Assembly: GCF_029762515.1 (NCBI RefSeq) | Contig: NZ_JARVGN010000079.1 | Span: 1 to 7,013 of the forward strand | Direction of reading: 5' to 3' | Source of the DNA: Methanocalculus sp. | GTDB taxonomy: Archaea > Halobacteriota > Methanomicrobia > Methanomicrobiales > Methanocorpusculaceae | Length of the DNA stretch: 7,013 nt | Part shown: in pieces, positions 1 through 5,445 of the stretch | Numbering within the stretch: position 1 is the stretch's first letter | How the letters are laid out: every line of letters begins with the position of its first letter | Notes under the pieces: generated by a model | Databases searched by the model: none | What the model saw: only the letters and a program-made list of their open reading frames with translations | What the model was told of the DNA's origin: nothing | Program-made: the position numbers and the translations under genes

Positions 1-1538
1 GTATCACCCCGGCGTGCGGCAACCCCACGGATCTTCATGGTATCGTCTGTCAGCCGCCCGAAATAGCGGTTATAGGCACCGGTTCCGTCAGCCATCGGGA
101 GGAACGCGATCCAGCGGTACGCCTCCGATTCGGTTGGAATACCGGTGGCTGCCTCAGTCTCCCGGACAAATCGTGGAATATCGCCGCCGGCAACCCAGAG
201 CGAGTCGACGATCCCGTGGAGGACACGGCATCCGCACTCCTCGGCGCACTCTTTTGCTGCAATCAGGATCTCACGGGCATGCCGGGTGATCGCCTCGTGC
301 ACCGCAATACAACCGAACTTCGCGTTCCGGTAGCCCGTATAGCCAAAACTGGTGACCAGCATCCATTTCAGGAGGCTGTCCATACCCGCATACCGCTTAT
401 CCTCCTTCTTCATGGCTTTCGTCTTCAGCCTGAGCCCGACCACCGGCGCAAGCACTGATGCGAGAAACCCCGCCTCCCCACCCCCGCCAACCGTCTCGGG
501 GGAGAGGTTCTTGCCGACGATGATCGAGGGGTACATCGAGGTAAAATCGACCTGCACGACATCATCATAGACCCCCGGATGCGGCTGGAAGATCATCCCG
601 CCTTTATCAGCCTCACGGAGGCGGGCAATCGGTCGGCTCTCTTCAGGATCCCATTTCCGGAATGGCACCGCAATACCCCGCCTGATCGCCTCGTAGTTCT
701 CGTATGCGGAGATGAGTGTGCCGGGGGTGAGCCGGGCGGTGAGGTTTGGGGCAAGCCCGGTCATCCGGGAGGCAAGCAGCACCCCGGCGATCCCGCTCTC
801 CCGGTACGTGAAACTCCGGGACGAATCAATGAGGCACCGCCCTTCCGGGATGAGCGCCCCTTCCCGGTGAACCATCCGTCCGTAACTCTGGTATGACCGT
901 GCCGAGAGGCGGCTGTATTTCCCTGTCCTGCTGAACGGGAGCAGTATCCCAGACTCTTCTGCGGAAGAGACGAGCACCGGCATCCAGTAGTCGGCATGGG
1001 GAAAGATGATCAGATCCGGGTTCCGATCGTCAATGGATGCCGCAAGCTCACCAAGCATCTCCGGAAGAGATCCGGTGATCGCCTTCCCATCCACAGAAAT
1101 CCCGCTTAATCTCCGGCTCCGGTACGGGGGATCAGAAACCCTGATCTCCATCCCCGCAAGGCTCCGGTCAAACGAGGTGGCAAAACGGTCCTCTCCAGGA
1201 AATGCGCAGGCGGTAAGCCCTTTTTCGGCAAGGAAACGCTGTTCTGGCCGGATATCAAGGTTGTAGATCCTTGCGCTGTACCCGCTCTGCTCCTCGATCA
1301 GCCCGGCAACCTTCCGGGACGCAGCGATCGCATACCCGTCCTCTTCTGAGAAGATCGTCTGTACCCGGCATGGGACAAGACCAAACCGCTCATCCAGTCC
1401 ATCCAGCAGATCCCGGTGGAGATGGGGATCGTCAAGGGTGAAGAGAAATGATGGAGTATAGGCAACCCGTTTCGACTCTCCGCCCCTTCCCCAGAAACGG
1501 ATGCCTCCCCTCTCTGCCGAGGCATCAAGAATCCACAT
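1..1538 (-). CDS. PolB2-type family B DNA polymerase, 3' end beyond the left edge
   Basis: The frame is open from the ATG at 1538 to the window edge, giving 512 residues; the C-terminal thumb end is missing. Polymerase motifs are visible in order. Motif A is DFTSMYPSII with the metal-binding Asp at residue 331. Motif B is KWMLVTSFG from Lys391, where the family usually has KxxxNSxYG. Motif C is HGIVDS (441-446), where active enzymes have YxDTDS, so the first Asp is Ile443 and only Asp445 remains. A KxRG-like stretch (KIRG) lies at 502-505. The N-terminal half should hold the 3'-5' exonuclease, but the DxE of Exo I is absent and Exo II is degenerate (IIFPHADYW near 177-185). These losses are the hallmark of archaeal PolB2, whose Sulfolobus member Dpo2 has been linked to error-prone damage tolerance. 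The start is certain: an in-frame TGA lies just upstream and AAGGAG sits four bases before the ATG. It overlaps the preceding gene by 14 bases. Family assignment is strong; residual polymerase activity cannot be judged from sequence. Confidence 0.9.
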   Translation of the reverse strand, partial: MWILDASAERGGIRFWGRGGESKRVAYTPSFLFTLDDPHLHRDLLDGLDERFGLVPCRVQTIFSEEDGYAIAASRKVAGLIEEQSGYSARIYNLDIRPEQRFLAEKGLTACAFPGEDRFATSFDRSLAGMEIRVSDPPYRSRRLSGISVDGKAITGSLPEMLGELAASIDDRNPDLIIFPHADYWMPVLVSSAEESGILLPFSRTGKYSRLSARSYQSYGRMVHREGALIPEGRCLIDSSRSFTYRESGIAGVLLASRMTGLAPNLTARLTPGTLISAYENYEAIRRGIAVPFRKWDPEESRPIARLREADKGGMIFQPHPGVYDDVVQVDFTSMYPSIIVGKNLSPETVGGGGEAGFLASVLAPVVGLRLKTKAMKKEDKRYAGMDSLLKWMLVTSFGYTGYRNAKFGCIAVHEAITRHAREILIAAKECAEECGCRVLHGIVDSLWVAGGDIPRFVRETEAATGIPTESEAYRWIAFLPMADGTGAYNRYFGRLTDDTMKIRGVAARRGD

Positions 1539-1752
1539 CGCACTCCTTCAACAGCTCGATAAAGACCGAGAAGATCGCCGCCTCAAGCGGATCATCGAAT
1601 GCGTAGAACCCCTCACCCGTATGGGCACGGACCATTGCGGCGAGGCGGGCGGCATAGGGCTGTTCCTCCTTCTGCAGTGCCCGACCTGCCCGCTCCCACC
1701 GCCGGGCAATCTCGTTGACTCCCTGCCGGACACTTCCGATGCTCCTCCCCAT
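1525..1752 (-). CDS. Small helical protein between RecA-like and PolB2 genes
   Basis: This 75-residue protein has no family I can name with certainty. It is charged and apparently all-helical: residues 1-45 are rich in Arg, Ala and Glu, and the C-terminal half carries FDDPLEAAIFSVFIELLKE, an amphipathic helix well suited to protein contact. There is no signal peptide, membrane segment, zinc motif or obvious DNA-binding motif. The ATG at 1752 shares one base with the stop of the RecA-like gene (TGATG), and the 3' end overlaps the polymerase start by 14 bases, so the three genes should be made together. A role as an adaptor or subunit joining the RecA-like protein to the polymerase is inferred from position only. 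It is read as a real gene because of both overlaps and because the frame fills the gap exactly. A second, shorter frame in the same place is discarded. Confidence 0.75.
   Translation of the reverse strand: MGRSIGSVRQGVNEIARRWERAGRALQKEEQPYAARLAAMVRAHTGEGFYAFDDPLEAAIFSVFIELLKECDVDS
1543..1548 (-). promoter_or_regulatory. Shine-Dalgarno site of the PolB2-type polymerase gene
   Basis: The minus strand reads AAGGAG four bases before the ATG at 1538, inside the last codons of the upstream small gene. It fixes the polymerase start and implies re-initiation by ribosomes finishing the upstream frame. Confidence 0.7.
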
Positions 1753-2255
1753 CAGAATGCCCCCAGTGTCGCCTGACCGGCACGGCTCGCCCGGACACTC
1801 TGCTTCCGCACCGGTGCTGCTTCGGGTGCAAGTGTGATGATCCGGTCAGCATATGCAGCCATCTCGCCAAAGAACCGATCCGGGGCAGGTGTGTACAGGA
1901 TCACAAGCGATCCCGTGGCAACCTCCGCGATCACCTTCCCGATTGCAGCAGCCATACCCCTTCCCCCGGATTCAAAGAGGGTTGGATCATGCTCGATGAA
2001 GACGATTGTATGGCCTGCCTCTCTGAGGATCGTAAGGAGCTGGTGAGCGGTGAATGCCCGCCTGACATCAAAGGTGGCGCTCCTGTCTCCGGCCCGTGTC
2101 AGCAGGCGGGAGCCATTGCCTGAGATATACAGGAACAGGTACCGCCTTAGTTCGGGATGCTCTGTAAAAAGCGTAAGAATCTCCTCTTCCGGGGCAACAA
2201 TCGCTGCAAATGTTCCGGTTCCAAGGGTAATATATGGTGCAAGTCTGATCTCCAT
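1752..2255 (-). CDS. RecA-fold-like protein lacking Walker A, PolB2 cluster accessory
   Basis: The protein has 167 residues. Residues 64-92 contain DVRRAFTAHQLLTIL followed by the hydrophobic strand TIVFIEHDP, which looks like a Walker B strand ending in acidic residues Glu88 and Asp90. A further strand follows (GSLVILYTP, 115-123), then DRIITL (137-142), matching the C-terminal half of a RecA/KaiC-type core. No GxxxxGK[ST] is present; SGNGSRLL at 45-52 may be the relic of the P-loop. ATP hydrolysis is therefore unlikely. The last residues, QATLGAF, match the archaeal PCNA-binding pattern QxxLxxF. It is the first gene of the cluster, so it may recruit the polymerase to damaged or clamp-loaded DNA, much as bacterial ImuA, a RecA relative, partners ImuB and DnaE2. 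No Shine-Dalgarno precedes the ATG, so the message may be leaderless. Fold assignment is moderate; function is inferred. Confidence 0.75.
   Translation of the reverse strand: MEIRLAPYITLGTGTFAAIVAPEEEILTLFTEHPELRRYLFLYISGNGSRLLTRAGDRSATFDVRRAFTAHQLLTILREAGHTIVFIEHDPTLFESGGRGMAAAIGKVIAEVATGSLVILYTPAPDRFFGEMAAYADRIITLAPEAAPVRKQSVRASRAGQATLGAF
1755..1775 (-). other. C-terminal PIP-box-like motif (QATLGAF) of the RecA-like protein
   Basis: The last seven codons before the stop encode Gln-Ala-Thr-Leu-Gly-Ala-Phe. Archaeal PCNA-interacting peptides follow Qxxh xx(F/Y/W)(F/L) and often sit at a C-terminus after a basic, flexible stretch. Here residues 148-160 (PVRKQSVRASRAG) are such a stretch. The final aromatic of the full motif is missing because the protein ends, so this is a minimal version. 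Binding is inferred, not shown. Confidence 0.5.
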
Positions 2256-2269
2256 ACCAACAGATCTGG

Positions 2270-2282
2270 ATACCTGTGGTAT
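2270..2282. promoter_or_regulatory. Perfect inverted repeat ATACC-TGT-GGTAT, candidate operator
   Basis: Five-base arms match perfectly around a three-base centre in the 92-base spacer between the divergent genes. The site lies 15-27 bases before the RecA-like start codon, where a TATA box or RNA polymerase would sit if that message is leaderless, so a bound protein would be expected to repress. A further ATACC half-site begins at 2254, over the start codon, and an unrelated palindrome CAGATCTG lies at 2261-2268. From the rightward STAS gene it is about 66 bases upstream. No regulator is encoded nearby, and a short repeat such as this can arise by chance. Confidence 0.35.
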
Positions 2283-2310
2283 TGAGTATCAGTGCACGGG
2301 GTGCGAAAGT

Positions 2311-2330
2311 GAAGGGGAATTATTTATCTC
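2311..2330 (+). promoter_or_regulatory. Archaeal BRE/TATA promoter of the STAS gene
   Basis: A purine-rich BRE-like stretch (GAAGGGGAA) is followed by TATTTAT at 2321-2327. The centre of this box lies about 24 bases before the ATG at 2348, the usual TATA-to-start distance in archaea. Transcription should therefore begin at or very near the start codon, giving a leaderless message. This agrees with the lack of any Shine-Dalgarno sequence there. Confidence 0.6.
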
Positions 2331-2347
2331 TTCCTCTCCAAGCTACC

Positions 2348-3655
2348 ATGATAACGATGAATATTGCAATCTCACGACAGGATGGGGTGGTCGTCTTTGC
2401 ACCGGATGGCAGGCTTGACGGACACGGCTCCGGGATCTTTGATGAGGCGATAAAGTCGGGATTTCATGACGACGACTTTGCAGCTGTTGTGGATCTGTCA
2501 TCGGTTGAGTACCTCTCAAGTGCAGGCATCCGCACCCTTCTTGCCCTTGCAAAGGAGGTGAAACGGCGTGGAGGTATCATGGCACTTGCCGGGGTACAGG
2601 AGTATCCGATGAAAGTGCTGAAGATGGCGGGTTTTCACTCGGTCTTTCGAATCGTATCCACCGTTCCGGAGGGTCTTCTGGCATGCGGGAAAGACGGGAT
2701 TGCCCTCTCCCTCATCGATGAACTTTCTGCCTCGTCTGAGAGTTACGGTACTGTCTCATACCAGGTAGAGCGTGCAGGAACCGGCACCGCCCGCCTGAAG
2801 GTGCGGGGGAGCTTATCCACCCTTCTCCATGCACGGATCACGGGGGATGATCTGGTGGAATCCACGTTTTCGTCGATCAGGTACTCAATCGGGCTTGGTG
2901 CGCTCAGCCCTGATGCAGAATCCGCACTCCCGCTCCTCGGGGAGATGATCACCCTCCATGGTGCGATGGTCTGGCTCCCGACCGATGGAAATGATACCCC
3001 GGATTTTCTCGCACCCGCAGGAGAGGATTTTGGGATACCTGTTTATACCGCCTTTAATATCACGCTGGAAGGGCCTTTCCACGAGTACATCTCCTTTGAA
3101 TCCGAGGATCCGGATGGCATCTCCCTTGAAGATCTCTACCGGCAGCTCTTCTTGCGTGCCAAGGAGAAGCAGAAGGACTTCAGAGGCATCATCGCCCTTG
3201 CGATCGCCGGTGTCACTGCCGGGATGACAGGCTCAGGGCTTGCCCGCTCTCCCCTGAAAGAGTACTCCGGCGGACTCAAAGGAACGATCATGGATGAGGA
3301 TGCCATTGAAGACTGGTGCTCGGTGAATCCTATCCCCCACCATACCGGCGATACTCTCGTCTCATTCGGGGTCGGGGTGGATGCAACCGCAGATCTCTCA
3401 TCCTATGATCCGGTTGCCCTCCATTCCCTTGCCTACCTCCACCCGGCACACAAAGGCACCGCCGATCAAATGCTCCATAACCATGGCGTTATCTTCCGGG
3501 GGGTTCCATGGGATAAAAACGCACCTCTTGAGAAGATGATCCAGACCCTGCTCCAGGAAGCGGAGGTTGCGGATATGCGCCACCTCTTAAACAGCACCCG
3601 GTTCCGCCGTGGAAAGATCGGGGTGGCGTACATCAGCGAGGTCGCAGAAGAGTAA
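2348..3655 (+). CDS. STAS-domain protein with large unrecognised C-terminal region
   Basis: The protein has 435 residues. Residues 1-110 form a STAS (SpoIIAA-like, anti-sigma antagonist) domain with the pattern VVDLSSVEYLSSAGIRTLL. Ser58 aligns with the serine phosphorylated by partner kinases in the bacterial family, while the preceding Asp is Ser57. Residues 130-435 are soluble and not a family I can name. Notable stretches are SIGLGALSP and LLGEMITLHG (180-205), LPTDG..TPDFL (210-221), the small-residue run LAIAGVTAGMTGSGLARSP (284-302), and a C-terminal block with NHGVIFRGVPW (378-388) and DMRHLLNSTRFRRGKIG (409-425). There is no kinase, phosphatase, DNA-binding or membrane motif. Archaea lack sigma factors, so the STAS domain more likely senses or docks in another signalling system. 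The start at 2348 is chosen from the TATA spacing; the GTG at 2276 would place the promoter inside the gene, and the ATG at 2357 is possible. corA follows 33 bases later. Confidence 0.8.
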   Translation: MITMNIAISRQDGVVVFAPDGRLDGHGSGIFDEAIKSGFHDDDFAAVVDLSSVEYLSSAGIRTLLALAKEVKRRGGIMALAGVQEYPMKVLKMAGFHSVFRIVSTVPEGLLACGKDGIALSLIDELSASSESYGTVSYQVERAGTGTARLKVRGSLSTLLHARITGDDLVESTFSSIRYSIGLGALSPDAESALPLLGEMITLHGAMVWLPTDGNDTPDFLAPAGEDFGIPVYTAFNITLEGPFHEYISFESEDPDGISLEDLYRQLFLRAKEKQKDFRGIIALAIAGVTAGMTGSGLARSPLKEYSGGLKGTIMDEDAIEDWCSVNPIPHHTGDTLVSFGVGVDATADLSSYDPVALHSLAYLHPAHKGTADQMLHNHGVIFRGVPWDKNAPLEKMIQTLLQEAEVADMRHLLNSTRFRRGKIGVAYISEVAEE

Positions 3656-3688
3656 CCAAGGTACAATCTACAAACACCGGATACGATC

Positions 3689-4744
3689 ATGCCCATCTTC
3701 ACCAGGATCTCAAAGAAGGCCGGGATGCCCCCCGGCTCACTCATTCATATCGGCGAAGAAACCGGTGATCCCATCACCATAACGGTAATGGATTACGATG
3801 CAGGAGGCAATGTCACCGAACTGTGTACCCGTGATCCCGCGATCATCAGCAGGTACCGGGACACCCCCTCGGTAACCTGGATCAATATCGATGGTATCTA
3901 TGACACGAAGATCATCAGGATGATAGGCGAGATCTTCTCGATCCATCCGCTTACGCTTGAGGATCTGATGAACACCACCCAGCGGCCAAAGTACGAAGAG
4001 TACCCCGACTATCTCTTCCTGGTCCAGAGGATGCTCACACGATCAGATGGCGAGATCCGATCCGAACAGGTGAGCCTGATCATCACAAAAACCTGTGTCC
4101 TCTCATTCCAGGAGCGGGTCGGCGATGTCTTTGACCCCATCCGTCTCAGGATCAGAAACAAAGGGAAGATGATCAAATATGGGGCGGATTTCCTCTGCTA
4201 CTCCCTCACTGATACGATCGTCGATGCATACTTTGAGGTCCTTGAATCATTTGGCGAAGATATCGAGGTGCTTGAAGATACCCTTATCCAGAACCCGGGT
4301 CCCGATACCGTCATCTCGATCCGCCGCCTCAAACGTGATCTGATCGCCCTTAGAAAAGCGGTCTGGCCACTCAGGGAAGCCCTCTCCTCCCTTGAGAGAT
4401 CCGATACCCCGCTTATCTCGGATCAAACCGGGATCTACTTCCGCGATATCTATGATCACACGATCCAGGTGATCGATGCTGTTGAGACCCAGCGTGATCT
4501 CACCGGAGGCATGCTCGATCTCTACCTCTCCACCATCTCCTTCAAGATGAATGAAGTGATGAAGGTGCTCACCATCATCGCGACGATCTTCATCCCGCTC
4601 ACCTTCATTGCAGGAATTTACGGGATGAACTTCGCATACATGCCTGAGCTTGACTGGGAGATCGGGTACCCGGCAACCCTTCTCCTGATGCTCTGTCTCT
4701 CTCTTCTGATGCTCGGCTACTTCAGGAAGAAACGCTGGATATAG
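3689..4744 (+). CDS. corA: CorA-type magnesium/divalent cation channel
   Basis: The protein has 351 residues, the normal length for the family. CorA is a pentameric inner-membrane channel that admits Mg2+ (also Co2+ and Ni2+), gated by cytoplasmic metal binding. The large N-terminal cytoplasmic domain carries the family pattern LEDLMNTTQRPKYEEYPDYLF near residue 90. It is followed by a long helical region rich in Glu, Arg and Leu, including the stalk helix. Two membrane helices lie at about 293-311 and 327-345. The GMN selectivity motif is at residues 312-314 (bases 4622-4630), followed by the conserved loop MPELDWEIGYP, and the protein ends in the basic tail KKRWI. The start fits the family N-terminus (PPGSLIHIGE near 14-23); no clear Shine-Dalgarno precedes it. 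It lies 33 bases after the STAS gene on the same strand and may share its transcript. Whether the STAS protein affects transport is unknown. Confidence 0.95.
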   Translation: MPIFTRISKKAGMPPGSLIHIGEETGDPITITVMDYDAGGNVTELCTRDPAIISRYRDTPSVTWINIDGIYDTKIIRMIGEIFSIHPLTLEDLMNTTQRPKYEEYPDYLFLVQRMLTRSDGEIRSEQVSLIITKTCVLSFQERVGDVFDPIRLRIRNKGKMIKYGADFLCYSLTDTIVDAYFEVLESFGEDIEVLEDTLIQNPGPDTVISIRRLKRDLIALRKAVWPLREALSSLERSDTPLISDQTGIYFRDIYDHTIQVIDAVETQRDLTGGMLDLYLSTISFKMNEVMKVLTIIATIFIPLTFIAGIYGMNFAYMPELDWEIGYPATLLLMLCLSLLMLGYFRKKRWI

Positions 4745-5433
4745 GAGAGGAGATCTCTTCTCTTCCTCTTCTCAGGCCCTGCTTCCTCACGGAAGAACGC
4801 AGTTCCGGAAACCACCTTTGGATGGAAAACCGCCCGCCTCTTCCGTGGTGTTTGAAGCACGTCTTCAACCTCAGTGATAAGGGCGAGGAGATCGGGCCTG
4901 ACGATCACCCCCCCGCCTGCTGCAAAGAGGGGGGAGAGAGCCTGTGGCGGAGGAGTAGGAGTGATAAAGAGGAACTGCACCCCGCGTCCTTTGGCGAGAG
5001 CAGAGAGGAGCCCTCTCTTCTTCTCCACCTCCCCGAAAAACGCAGATGCAGAAGGGTGGGAGATTGTTGCTTCAGCAAAGAATATCACCCCGAAATCATC
5101 TTCAAAGAGGAGATCGACTTCAGCAGCAATCGCACCATCTGCGCAGATCCGGAGTCCGCCGTCCCGTGAGTACCAGATCCCTTTTTTTGATCCGCCATAT
5201 TCACCAACATCAGCTCCCCACGCAGCGATTCTTTCGATACACCGGCTTTTGTCTCCCGCTTTTCTGAGGAGTTCATAGGCTGCCGCCTCAAAGAACCTCC
5301 CCTGAGCCCGCCTGCGTGTTTCATGATCGGGTGAGAGCAGCGCTTCCCGTGTCGAAAGCAAAAGGTGCCGGAGTGCACGGAGCGCCTCTTCCCTGCCCAT
5401 TTCCGTCTCTCTCAGCAGGCAGATGGCATCCAT
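4717..5433 (-). CDS. Unknown protein, possible PD-(D/E)XK nuclease-like fold
   Basis: The protein has 238 residues and is soluble. No named family is recognised with confidence. The order of features resembles a PD-(D/E)XK nuclease: a helix with Glu49 (GRFFEAAAYELLRKAG), strand EVDLLF with Asp107, strand VIFFAEATIS with Glu121, then a helix with EVEKKRGLL. In active enzymes a Lys stands two residues after the second acid; here that residue is Thr123, and Lys138 or Lys139 in the next helix could replace it. A strand VQFLFITPTPP (152-162) and a basic tail (KRKRR at 222-226) follow. The fold is inferred from motif spacing only. The gene starts 12 bases after gltX, with six T residues in the gap, and is probably in its transcript. 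Met12 (ATG at 5400) is an alternative start; neither has a good Shine-Dalgarno. Its last 28 bases overlap the 3' end of corA on the opposite strand. Confidence 0.75.
   Translation of the reverse strand: MDAICLLRETEMGREEALRALRHLLLSTREALLSPDHETRRRAQGRFFEAAAYELLRKAGDKSRCIERIAAWGADVGEYGGSKKGIWYSRDGGLRICADGAIAAEVDLLFEDDFGVIFFAEATISHPSASAFFGEVEKKRGLLSALAKGRGVQFLFITPTPPPQALSPLFAAGGGVIVRPDLLALITEVEDVLQTPRKRRAVFHPKVVSGTAFFREEAGPEKRKRRDLLSYIQRFFLK
4745..4773 (+). terminator. Possible corA 3' end: short hairpin plus pyrimidine tract
   Basis: Directly after the corA stop, 4745-4762 is an 18-base palindrome with a single G·T pair, centred on AGATCT. It overlaps and runs into a C/T-only tract at 4754-4773. 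Archaeal transcription tends to stop in T-rich tracts, but this one is interrupted by C and also encodes Glu/Arg/Lys codons of the opposite gene, so the call is weak. Confidence 0.25.
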
Positions 5434-5445
5434 GGAAAAAAGAGT

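Noticed and set aside
14..1266. Several plus-strand and alternate minus-strand open frames of 60-105 codons across the polymerase gene.
   Set aside because: All lie antisense to or out of frame with a 512-codon reading frame that carries clear polymerase motifs. Their products are Arg/Pro/Ser-rich with no domain.
2305..2310. ACTTTC on the minus strand upstream of the polymerase cluster, matching the Sulfolobus damage motif ANTTTC.
   Set aside because: That motif is tied to the crenarchaeal TFB3 response. A six-base match with one free position is common by chance, and it lies about 50 bases before the start codon, further than expected.
2276..2347. GTG at 2276 as an upstream start adding 24 residues to the STAS protein.
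   Set aside because: It would place the TATA box and BRE inside the coding region. The added residues do not belong to a STAS fold, and there is no Shine-Dalgarno.
4822..5278. Overlapping plus-strand frames of 73-134 codons opposite the unknown 238-residue gene.
   Set aside because: Low-complexity Arg/Ser/Pro-rich products, no ribosome site, and antisense to a frame with a credible strand and helix pattern.
5436..5441. Six T residues on the minus strand between gltX and the next gene, as a terminator.
   Set aside because: Too short and with only 12 bases between the genes. It may slow transcription but gives no reason to split the operon.
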